64,000 bases of DNA from Chenopodium formosanum (Eukaryota > Streptophyta > Magnoliopsida > Caryophyllales > Amaranthaceae): the NCBI GenBank assembly GCA_024500155.1, contig CM044874.1, positions 72,153,795-72,217,794 on the forward strand, given 5' to 3'. Positions 21,743 through 32,387 of the stretch are shown here, piece by piece (within the stretch, counting starts at the first letter, position 1; every line of letters starts with the position of its first letter). The position numbers and the translations under genes are program-made. Below the pieces are notes generated by a model. The model was not told the origin of the DNA. It did no database searches and saw nothing but the letters and a program-made list of their open reading frames with translations.

Positions 21743-21873
21743 CCGTGTCACGGCAGAGTGTGCCGTGTCACGGTACAGTGTACCGTCTGACGGTAGACTG
21801 TGCCGTGTCACGGTACAGTGTACCGTCTGACGGTAGACTGTACCGTGACACGGGAATTTCTGCCGTGTCACGG
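21743..21873 (+). repeat. Seven palindromes in exact 20-bp register
   Basis: Starts at 21743, 21763, 21783, 21803, 21823, 21843 and 21863. Types run GTGTCAC, GTGTCAC, GTCTGAC, GTGTCAC, GTCTGAC, GTGACAC, GTGTCAC between CCGT-like and ACGG-like arms. Flanking bases pair, as in GCCGT..ACGGC and TACCGT..ACGGTA. The spacers are 9 bp, mostly (C/T)A(C/G)A(G/C)TGT. Confidence 0.95.
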
Positions 21874-22396
21874 GAGTCCTAAAATCTGTCCGGTGACCTA
21901 TTTTCTTTTTCCACAGTCGACTTCCTTCGATTTTTCTGAAAAAACGTATGTGTTCTACATGCGTCTTAGCCCCGGGGGATTTAAGCTCTATCAACCTCAA
22001 AACGCTCATGGCAATAAGGGTTCATCCGAGTTATTAAATCCACCGAAACCATGGAGTCGAGTTCGATTTCATCACGAACTCGCGGAGCCGCCCGTTGGCA
22101 TACACCCTCAAGGGAGGCTGCCTTGTTAACGCGTCCAAACTCTTAACCATGGTACCCTTTTGACACCCAAAGCTTGACCAATAGTTGAACATAGATCTTG
22201 ACTTTAGGTTGCGAACTTTTTTTTTACATCATCGTGCCTAAATGCTATGTGCTTGTTCGGTACTAACCCTAATGGTTTGCTCTTTTTGTTTGACCCATGA
22301 CCGAGGGTTTTTATTCTCACATAGTAATTAGTACGGACTTAAAATTGATTAAAATCTAAAAAAAAAAAAATCACAAAACTGACCTGGAACCGTGCA

Positions 22397-22508
22397 CCGT
22401 GTCACGGCATTTTCTGCCGTGTCACGGTGAACAGTGTCGTGACACGGTAAAGGCTACCGTCTGACGGTAAGTCTTAACCGTGTCACGCCAGTCTGCACCG
22501 TGACACGG
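22397..22508 (+). repeat. Second leader palindrome array
   Basis: Six units start at 22397, 22417, 22437, 22457, 22478 and 22498, again 20-21 bp apart. The third (TCGTGACACGG) and fifth (CCGTGTCACGC) have one mismatch. The left element's leader is cut inside the counterpart of this array. Confidence 0.9.
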
Positions 22509-22998
22509 TGCCCAGGAAAGTGTACTATCAGTCTTTTTTCTTGATTTTTGTGTCCAGTATTGAGTCGTGTCTAGTTATATGGTCAAAACACGCGTCTATA
22601 ACCTCACCTAATCACTTACATGTTATGTCCACACACTTTTCTTTTTTTTAGTCATACACCCCTTTTGACCGTATTTTAGGGAAGTCTCGTTTTTGTGTCG
22701 TTTTTTTTTTCGGAGTAAGTCGGATGGTATCCTCCCACGTTTTTCTTTTTCTTTTATTAAAAAAAAAAATAAATAAGTAGAACTTCAAATTTTTCTTTTT
22801 TTTTAATCCGGATGGGTTAAGGTTAAGTGTGGTCATTAAAAGGTGTATTTGTTTCGGTGTCACAGCGCTTGGGCAAGAAGCAAGGGTAGATTGTTACGGT
22901 TCGAGTCCATACCTCAACAACCTCTCGTACCAAAGAGGCGTACAAGGAAACCACCTCAGTCATCTCCACAAGATCCGTCTCCAGTCTACTTTCAACCA

Positions 22999-25900
22999 AT
23001 GGCCACTAAGGAAGACATCGAGAACCTCAACAGGACAATCGAAAGGTTTTCTGACATGATGCAGACACTCACTACTAGAGTCAGCACTGTAGAGCAAGAC
23101 AAGCAAAACAGTGTTACTGCTGCTGCGATGGACAAGATCAAGGAACAGATGAGTAAGATTTCAGAAGAGTTCACTTATGTGGAACAGCCTATCACTTCCT
23201 CGTCCATAAGAGAGAAACTCCCTGAAAAATTTTCCACTGCTGATATTCCCAAGTTCAAGCCTACTGATAACCCGCTGTTCCATTTGAAGGCTTTTTCTGC
23301 AACTATGGCTCTTAAGGGAGTAGATGTGACACTCTTCCCTACGGTGTTTCCTCTTTCCTTAGAGCATGCCTGTCAACAGTGGTTCTATTCCCTAGAATCC
23401 AAGCATGTCGCGACCTGGGAAGATGTTGCTGAAAGCTTTATGAACCGATACAAGTGCAACATTCAGGCCAAGACTTCTGAACGTGAACTCTCCATTCTCA
23501 AACAGAAAGAGAATGAAGGCTTCACTACTTACCTAAGCAGGTGGAGAGAAACAGCTGCACTCCTAGTAGACCCTCCCAAGGAGAAGGAAATGGTTCGCTT
23601 GTTCATTTCCAATCTGACGCATAAATACAAGCAACACTTGAAGTTTCTGCCTTTAAGTACCTTTGAAGCTGTATACGATATTGGAATCAATATCGAAGAT
23701 GAACTGATGAAGTCTGTTGGTAACAACAATAACAGCAGCACTTACAAAAACAAGAAGAACGACACTCCTTCTTCTTCGTCTTCTAAGCCCAATAATGCTA
23801 CCAACAACATCAACATTAGTGATGTGCTGGCCCTTAATGCTCCTCCTCAAAAATTCCAAAGGCAAAGGAGGATTTATACACCTTTGGGAATGACTTATGA
23901 TGCTGCTTATGACCGTCTTCATAGTAAGGGACTGATTATGCCAATTGGACCATTTCCAGAACCTCGACCTGAGAATAGGACCGCTAGCTATGACCCCAAT
24001 GCTTATTGCAAGTATCATCAAGGCAAGGGTCATAACACTGAGAAGTGTTGGAGGCTGAAAGACGCAATCCAAGACCTGATAGATGCTAACCAACTTCCTG
24101 TCCCTCCAGGGGGCAAGAAGCCTAACATTCAAACAGGTCCTCTTTCTGATGCTTTGGCTATCATGGGAGATGAAGTCTCCTTTGATCCGTCAATACTCAT
24201 TCAACCTGTGAATGAACCTCTGCCAGAAGTTGTATTTATATAAAGCACTGAAGAAGTGAATGGGATTAGGGATAGTGATGATGAAGATATCTATCTCAAA
24301 GATATAGCATGTTCGTCTCTCGACACCAGTGAAGATGTTTGGGGGGACCTTGAGGTCAAGGTTCTCACTAGAAGTGGACGGTTGCAACAACCTAACCCAC
24401 CTCCACCTCCACCACAATCAAATCCGATGGTTGATCCCATCGACCCTGTGAATAGCGATGTGGTCAAACAACTACAAAAGACCAAGGTGGAGATGAATGT
24501 ATGGAAGCTTTTGGCCACTTCCCACGAGCATCGAAAGGCTGTAATGAATGCTCTGGTGAAGATAGGAGTCGATGACGACATGACTCCCCAAGGACTGGTC
24601 AACTTCCTCACTACTGAGCTGCCGAGTACCAGCAATCTGATTTCCTTTTCTGATAAGGATCTACCCCCGGAAGGGGACCAACATAATAAGGCCTTACACC
24701 TCACTGTGGTGTGTAGTTAGATGAATGTTCCTATGAGCCTGGTTGATAATGGCTCTGCAATCAATGTGTGCCCACTCCGTACTGCAAAGAAGTTGGGTAT
24801 AAAGAATGAAGAGTTGACTCCCTCCACTCAGGGGATTCGAGCTTACGATAATACTCGCCGTCAAGCCGTGGGTACTATCATATTGAATATAACCACTGGG
24901 GCCGTTGAGCGTCGCACCAAGTTTCAAGTGGTGGACATTAAGGCCTCTTTCAATCTGTTATTAGGACGCCCTTGGCTTCATGAGCTAAAGGCGATTCCGT
25001 CGTCGCTTCACCAGAAAGTGAAAGCCATAGTGGGAGGGATTCCGATTACCATCGATGCTTCTCCTATGCGCATTCAAGTTATTGATACCCCTATCGTTCA
25101 TGTTGAACACGATGAGGAAGATGAATATCTGTGGGGTTTTTCTTTAGATGATGTTCTTGCGATCGAAGAAAAGGAAAAGTGTCATCTCGACTTCGATCCT
25201 TATTCAAACACTAGTATCAACGCCATTCTGAAGAAGCAAGGTCACTTTCCTGGAATGACCCTTGGGCTCAAGAAGAAAATGGCTAAATCTTGGGGCCATC
25301 CTGGTGCAATCAAGAAGGACACTTTCGGCTTAGGATTCGAACCGACAAAGGAAGACTTGAAACGGGCCGCCTTGAAATTGAAGGCTCGCAACAATGCTCG
25401 AATCACGAAGACAGAAATGGCCATGGATCCATATCCGTTCACTCTCAACGGCCAGTACATCAAAGAAGGGGAAGACTTCCCATGCTATGAATTCCCCGAG
25501 CCATTTGTCCATGATGGGATCCGCGAACCAGGATTCGAGGTATTCCTCGATTGTGAATTCCTCGATGAAGAACTCTCCACAGTCGAGAAGTCAGCCAGCT
25601 TGAACTCTGATGATCTGGGAATTAATCTTCTTTTTGGAATGGAGAAAAATGAATCCAAGCCGGTCTGCAATGATAACTCTGAGTTCGTTCAAGCGGTCAT
25701 GGCAAACAAGGAGTTTGATCCCTTCGAGTTAATCGTCCAAGCTGACAACATTTCAAGGGGATGGCGCAAGACATTGAGGATCACTACGCCAAGTGGAGAT
25801 AAGTTGGAAATAACCGCTGGCGAGGGTCCTATGTTTGATGAGCCTGAATTATCTGGGTCCGAGTCCGAGTCTGAGTCTAAGTCTGTAAATGAGTCCTTAG

Positions 25901-28900
25901 AGTTTGAGGCCGACCCTCTTTCTGCTATAGAATTCAGCCCTGAGTCTCTTGTTGAGCCTTATCTTTCTAGTCCTAATAATTCTGGTGAGATCGCAGCTGA
26001 CCTTGCCTCTCTTGATGTTTTAGCTAGTGAATTCAATAAAATGGATACCTTTTCTTACGATGTGTGCCATTTCCCTAGCCCTGATCAATATTGCTTTGCT
26101 AATGATAAAAATGACAAAGAAATAATAAAAGCAATGGAAGAACACGAAAATAAAACAGCAGTTATTGAAGATACAGAAACAGTTAATATTTCCAATGATA
26201 CGACTGTTAAAGAAGTAAAAATTGGATTAACGCTAAGTCAAGATGAACGCAAAGAGCTAATTAACTTACTTAGTGAATTTGTTGATGTATTTGCTTGGTC
26301 ATACCAAGATATGCCAGGAATTGACAGGGATATAGCTCAGCATACGATACCACTCATTCCAGGTACGAAGCCTGTCAAACAAAAGTTGCGCCGAATGAAA
26401 CCAGATGTGACTCTCAAAATCAAAGAAGAAATCAGGAAGCAATTGGCCGCAGGTTTCATCAGAGTATCCAAGTATCCGGAATGGATAGCAAATGTGGTCC
26501 CAGTTCCAAAGAAGGACGGGAGAGTCAGAATGTGTGTTGATTGCAGGGATCTCAATAAAGCAAGCCCAAAAGATGGGTTCCCTCTACCTCATATTGACAT
26601 TCTGGTCGATAATACAGCAAATCATGCACTCCTGTCATTCATGGATGGTTATGCCGGATATAATCAGGTATTGATGGCCGAAGAAGACATGGAGAAAACC
26701 ACATTCATCACACAGTGGGGTACATATTGCTATACGGTAATGTCATTCGGGTTGAAAAACGCGGGTGCCACCTACCAAAGAGCAGCTACAGCACTCTTAC
26801 ATGATATGATGCATAAAGAGGTGGAGGTCTATGTCGATGATATGATTGTCAAGTCTAAAGATCGCCCAGGCCATATTGTCGCACTTCGCAAATTTTTTGC
26901 AAGACTCCGTAAGTACAACATGAGATTAAATCCAGCAAAATGTGCATTCGGAGTCACGTCAGGCAAATTACTTGGATATGTGATCAGTTCTCGAGGGATT
27001 GAAATAGATCCTTCAAAAGTAAAAGCGATCATGGCCATGCCACCACCCAAAAATGAGAAGGAAATTCGAGGCTTCATTGGAAGGTTGCAGTACATAAGTA
27101 GGTTCATATCAAAGCTCACAGCGATATGCGAACCTATATTCAAGAAGCTTAAGAAAAATGTCCCAGTCACATGGGATAATGACTGCCAAAAGGCTTTCGA
27201 CAAAATCAAAGAGTATTTGGCAAACCCACCCGTGCTAGCGCCGGCAATACCTGACTTTCCTCTTCGACTTTACCTTACGGTCACAAGAGAAACGATGGGG
27301 GCGATGCTAGCACAAGAGATCGAAAGCAAGGAGAATGCAATCTATTACCTGAGCAAAAACTCCAAGGATATGAGACGCGATACACGCCACTCGAGAAATT
27401 GTGTCTCGCACTTGTATGGGCCGCACGAAAACTAAGACATTACATGCTCACTCATACAGTGCATGTCGTGTCTAAGATGGATCCTCTCAAATATCTGTTC
27501 GAGAAAGAAACACTCAACGGCAGATTATCAAGGTGGATAGTCAATCTAGCTCAATTTGACTTGAGATTCATGCCACAAAAGGCCATCAAAGGTTCTGCAG
27601 TTTCTGACTTCTTAGCAGACTTTCCGCTAGAAGAAGCTGAAAAAGAAGAAGATGAGTACGATTTCCCTGACGAAGATTTACTCATGACCGAAGACGATAG
27701 TTGGACGCTCTATTTCGATAGAGCTTCAAACCAAAAGGGATGTGGTGTGGGAGTCTTGCTCGTATCGCCCAATGAAGAACACATCCCAATTTCCATGAAG
27801 CTCGACTTTGATGTCACCAATAATGCCGCAGAATATGAAGCATGCATTTTGGGATTAGAAACAGCTGTCGCCTTGGGAATCAAGAAACTCAGAATCTATG
27901 GTGACTCCTCACTAATCATTAACCAAATCTCTAAGAGATGGAAAGAGAGGAGTGAAAGTCTCGCTACGTATCAAGCTCATCTGGAAACTCTCACGGAGCA
28001 ACTAGATGAAGTGGAATATACGTATTTGCCAAGAGAAGAAAACCAGTTCGCCGACGCACTAGCTAAGTTAGCATCAATGGTGCGAATTCCAGCTGACACG
28101 ATCAGAATGCCACTGACCATAGAGAGAAGATATGAACCAGCTTATGTTCATGCACTTGATGATGAACAAGAAGAAGATGAAGAACCATGGTATACAGACA
28201 TCCTCAATTATGTGACAAGAGCAGAGTATCCTCCTAATACTGATAAAAGGGCACGTCGTGCTTTGAGGCTCCTGGCCTCACAGTATGTGCTCATCAGGGG
28301 AGAACTCCATAAGAGAACCGCAACAGGAAGGAATCTCTTATGTGTAGCTAAAAAAGAAGCACATAAAACCATGGAAAACCTTCATGCTGGTATATGTGGA
28401 ACTCACATGAATGCAAAGATGTTAGTCCAAAAGATTCAACGACAAGGTTACTATTGGACTACTATGGAGCGAGATTGTCACGAGTACGTCAAGAAATGTA
28501 TGAAGTGCCAAATCTATGCAAACTTACAACATGTTCCACCTTCACTTCTCTACACGTATACTTCTCCATGGCCTTTCTCCACTTGGGGCATCGACATCAT
28601 TGGAAAAATCACACCACCAGGACAAGGGGGGCATGAATTCATTCTCGTAGCAATCGATTACTTCACCAAATGGGTTGAGGCAGCCTCATATGCCAAGCTG
28701 ACGGCAAAACATGTAGCTCAATTCATTGTGAAAAATATTATATGCCGCTATGGGGTACCACATGAGATGATCAGTGACAATGGAACACATTTCCAAGCCG
28801 AATGCGCGGAATTGTTGCAGAAATATCACATCAAACATCATCGATCATCACCTTACAGACCATAAACAAACGGAGCAGTCGAATCGGCCAACAAAAACGT

Positions 28901-29432
28901 GAAGACCATCATCGAAAAGATGACGGAAAATTATAAAGATTGGCCAAGTAAGCTACATTTCGCCCTTTGGGGTTATCGAACCTCTGTCCGTACATCGACA
29001 GGGGCTACCCCCTTCTCCTTGGTCTATGGCGTCGAAGCTGTACAACCAATCGAGCTCGAAATACCTTCTCTCCGAATCGCATTGGAAAGCCAACTAGATG
29101 AAGTCGACTGGATTAGAGCAAGATACGACGAACTGGTCTTGCTTGATGAAAAACGCTTGACAGCTTTGCATCATGTCCAAACCTACCAACATCGTATGGC
29201 ACGACATTTTAATAAAAAAGTCAAGACCAGGAACATCAAAGAGGGTGACCTAGTACTTAAGGCCCTCCGCAAAAATGTGTTAGATCCAAGAGGAAAATTC
29301 AGACCGAACTGGTCAGGCCCGTACATTGTTAAAGCCATCCTGTCCGGCGGAGCGGCACAATTGGTAGACATGGACGGTAACGACTTCCATAATTTAACCA
29401 ACTTGGATCAACTCAAAAAGTTCTACGCCTAG
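22999..29432 (+). pseudogene. gag-pol polyprotein, right copy (four lesions)
   Basis: Same domain order as the left copy. Landmarks: zinc knuckle YCKYHQGKGHNTEKC, protease DNGSAINV (Asp codon at 24745, about residue 583), RT YVDD at 26830-26841 (about residue 1278), RNase H, archaeal-type RNase H, and integrase D, D, E near 28592, 28775 and 28882. Lesions: TAA at 24241-24243, TAG at 24718-24720, a 1-nt loss in an A run near 27354, and TAA at 28863-28865 inside the integrase core. The first RNase H aspartate region reads YFDRAS instead of YFDGAS. None of the nonsense sites is shared with the left copy, so they arose after the two copies separated. Confidence 0.9.
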
Positions 29433-29768
29433 TCGCATGGGTTCATGACCCAATAGAGCTACGTCTGACCTGATTCCTTTTTAGGATACGTAGGCAACCT
29501 CTCAAGGGGGCCCGGCCACTCTAAAATAAAAAAATGCTCCCTCTATTGATTTAATATGTGCCCGGTTCAACATTGCGTCACGGCAAAAAAAAAAAAAAAA
29601 TAAAAAATAAAAAGGGGGTACATATGCCGCGACACGGGAACAACTCCCGTCTGACGGGAGAAAATCCCGTGTCACGGCAAAATCTGAACAGCAAAAAGAA
29701 CAGAAAGCCTCCCGTGACACGGGATTTGTTCCCGTCTGACGGAGAACTGTTCCGTAACACGTCGCGCC

Positions 29769-29810
<42 letters not shown>

Positions 29811-30096
29811 CCATGACGCGGGAATTTTAACCGTGTCACGGGACCTTTTGACCGTGACACGGCAGATTTTCAGTTTCCCGTTTTATTTATTGGCGCATTC
29901 GTTGCGAATTTCCTGTTCGGGCTTTGTTCTTCCATTGTGTCCGACTCCTTGACTCGGATAATATATAAAAGTCATTGTAATTTTTATTTAAGAAATAAAT
30001 ACGCTGTTATTATTAAAATAAATGCGCTATTATTATTGGCATTATACGCCTTATTTTAAATAAAAATTAAATAATAAAATGCAAAGCACTATTGAT
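29433..30096. other. Spacer between gag-pol end and second antisense gene (right)
   Basis: Mirror of 12475-13043. It holds poly-A tracts (29584-29600 and about 29767-29807) and palindromes between 29622 and 29865, with CCGTCTGACGG and CCGTGACACGG types mixed. The frames seen here on both strands are repeat translations, not genes. Confidence 0.6.
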
Positions 30097-31660
30097 CTAA
30101 TCTCTCTTCTCTTTAGGAACATCCTTCTCTTGCTCAATTAGGTCGGCCTTCACCATTAGTGTGTCTTTTGTAGCCCGAACCGTCACACCCCTAGTCGAGC
30201 TTTCGCCCCTTTCACCTTTCTTGAACTTTTTTGGTTGTTTCTCCCTATACACCGTCTTTTCTTTACCCTTTCCTTTCACATAGGTCTTCTTCCTTGGCAT
30301 CTTAGGAGTCTTAAACTCAATTCCTTGTGTTCTCGGACCTAGGCGATCTTTAAGAGGAGCTTTCTTATCTCCAAGACGACTCTTTACATCAGACTTGCGT
30401 GACCGAATCGTTCCCTCTTGCTTCTAGGGTTCAACCATGCCTTGTATGCACTAGATAAGGGAGGAGGAGCTTGGTCACTTGCAGAAACAGTCCACAAAGG
30501 TCTTCCAATCCAATAAGTCTCGTACTTGTGAACGTTACTTTCATGCAACGATACTTCACGAGGACTATCGTTATAGCGTGGAATTACTTGTTCAAGTCCA
30601 TACTGCCGCATCAGTCGAGAGGGACAGTAAAAGGTCAATTTGGAGATACTAGGAACACGGCAATATGGTGTTTCATTCGTGCCAACCATCCTAGTAAGCC
30701 TCCACCAAGGCACCACCCAACGAATGGAAAATTCTCTCTTTACAAAGAAATTTTTCCAATCTTCATACGACATGTTCGCAGAATAATTCTTCTTCCTACG
30801 GACTAAGTCGTTAGGGCCATATTTTTCAATGTCATCGGGGGATTCAAATAATTCCAAACGCTCCATCAACCAAATCTGCAAAACAAGAAAATAAAAAAGA
30901 ATATTAATCGTCAAAAAAAAAAAAAAAAAAACTGCAGATTCCCGTGACACGGCAGTTTTGACCGTGTCACGGCAGAACCTAACCGTGACACGGTGACTGT
31001 TTTGTGCCACGGGGGCTATTCAGAGCGTATTTTTACCTGTAATAGTACTAGAGAGCCCTTCCTGATGGCTTTCCGGTCAGATTTTGCCTCGTCTAGACCA
31101 CGAAATGTTTCTCCAAGGCACGTCGGCATAGGAGATCTTCTGGATTCTACATGCTCAAGCACAGACGCTAGACAAGCATATCCTACCCTACCGTTTGCAA
31201 AAAGTAGCTTGCTAAACATGCAAAAAATATATGCCCTTCTACGATACACATGATAAGACTCAGAGACAGGGCGATTAAAATATAAGTTAGCAAGTTTTTC
31301 TATGTTTACTTCATTACCACAAACAATTCTATTTAAATCTGGATCTGTTAGATTCAGATGGCGTTCAAAGTCTTGGTAATAATATTCACGTAAGGTAGGC
31401 ATGGCTACAAGATTCCTAGCAGGAAATCCAAAGATTGCGCCAAATTCCTCCGGCAGAGGACAGATTTCATCATAATCAAATTTGAAACAGTGCGTTTCTA
31501 GACTCCAATAATCTAATGCTGCCCTAAGAAAATCATGTTCAATAGCTACATGTCGCAGGGCTAGCAAACCCCTGACATGAAATAATTCTAACTCTCTTTT
31601 TTCAGCATTGGTCAAAGAATAAGACCAGTCGCGCAATGTATTATCAAAATTCTGAGACAT
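30097..31660 (-). pseudogene. Second antisense gene (PMD/DUF7745-like), right copy
   Basis: Two exons on the minus strand: 31037-31660 (208 codons, ATG at 31660, donor CAG|GTAAAA) and 30097-30875 after a TTTTGCAG acceptor. The intron (30876-31036) itself contains three palindromes. Exon 1 is complete here, unlike the left copy. Exon 2 has lost one base near 30400 (GATTCGGTCACG versus GATTCGGATCACG on the left), so the basic C-terminal tail is out of frame. An undamaged gene would encode about 467 residues. It lies antisense to gag-pol with its own TATA box. Function is unknown. Confidence 0.6.
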
Positions 31661-31730
31661 GATTATTGAAATATGAAATTCTAAATTATTTTGTGTTTTG
31701 TAATTATGCATATCATGAATAATCTGCTCT

Positions 31731-31740
31731 TATTTTATAG
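31731..31740 (-). promoter_or_regulatory. TATA box of the second antisense gene (right)
   Basis: CTATAAAATA on the minus strand, 71 bp upstream of the ATG at 31660. It is the exact counterpart of 10962-10971. A palindrome cluster (31813-31905) lies just upstream. Confidence 0.6.
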
Positions 31741-32387
31741 CAAAAGCGCTCGGAACTGCCCAGAATTTATCTTTTCGCACGCGTGAAACAAACCGCTGAA
31801 TAACAAGCTTCCCGTGACACGGGAAATTCCACCGTGTCACGGGAACCGTTGCCGTGACACGGCAGTTTTTGCCGTGACACGGTGAATAGCGCCGTGTCAC
31901 GACACCTTACGCGCCTGCTTTTTTTTTCATCTTTTCCGTATCTATCCGGATTTTTTGTATTTTCTTATCTTTAACGTTTGTTTTTTTTCAGTCTTTTCTG
32001 AGAGTTCTATTTCTAATAAAATTCTCACCTTTTTTTATTTTTATCTTTATTTTACGATTTTATTTCTTTTGCTTTTTACTTTTTTTATTTTTCTTTTTTG
32101 GGGAAGATATTTTTTAGTTATTCATCATTTTATCTTTATTTCTTTTCTTTTCTTTTCTTTTGGGGAAGGTAATTTTATTTCTTTTCTTTTGGGGAAGGTC
32201 GGTACCCTCCATTACTCCACTTATGTCTTTTTTCATCGTGTCATTAATAAGTACACAATCACACACAAAGAGTCTCAAACACACACTAACACACACAATA
32301 GTAGATATATAAACTGTAAATAATGTACAAAGAGTCGTAATACATAAATGTATCAAGTGTCATCACAGTATGCACATAAACCCTCGG
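31741..32387. other. Spacer between the two antisense genes (right)
   Basis: T-rich DNA with CTTTTGGGGAAGGT repeats, and five palindromes at 31813-31905 (for example TTCCCGTGACACGGGAA). Mirror of 10277-10960 but without the long poly-A run. No gene is seen. Confidence 0.6.
31813..31905 (-). repeat. Palindrome cluster upstream of the second antisense gene
   Basis: Five units at about 20-bp steps. The first is a 17-bp palindrome, TTCCCGTGACACGGGAA, showing extension of the symmetry beyond the 11-bp core. The last (CCGTGTCACGA) is decayed. Confidence 0.85.

Larger units (their letters stand above)
21526..22998 (+). other. 5' leader of the right element
   Basis: About 1.47 kb between primer site and gag ATG. 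It contains two palindrome arrays (21743-21873 and 22397-22508), poly-A/T tracts, and no convincing gene. The frame upstream of gag is open back to 22843 without an ATG. It is the intact version of the leader cut off in the left element. Confidence 0.7.

Noticed and set aside
21743..21873. CRISPR-like array of regular repeats and spacers
   Set aside because: Repeats are 11-bp palindromes with 9-bp near-constant spacers, in a plant retrotransposon, with no cas genes. It is not a CRISPR.
22899..22909. GGTTCGAGTCC resembles a tRNA T-arm/B box
   Set aside because: No A box, anticodon arm or acceptor pairing around it, and it lies in the gag leader. Also present in the left copy for the same reason.
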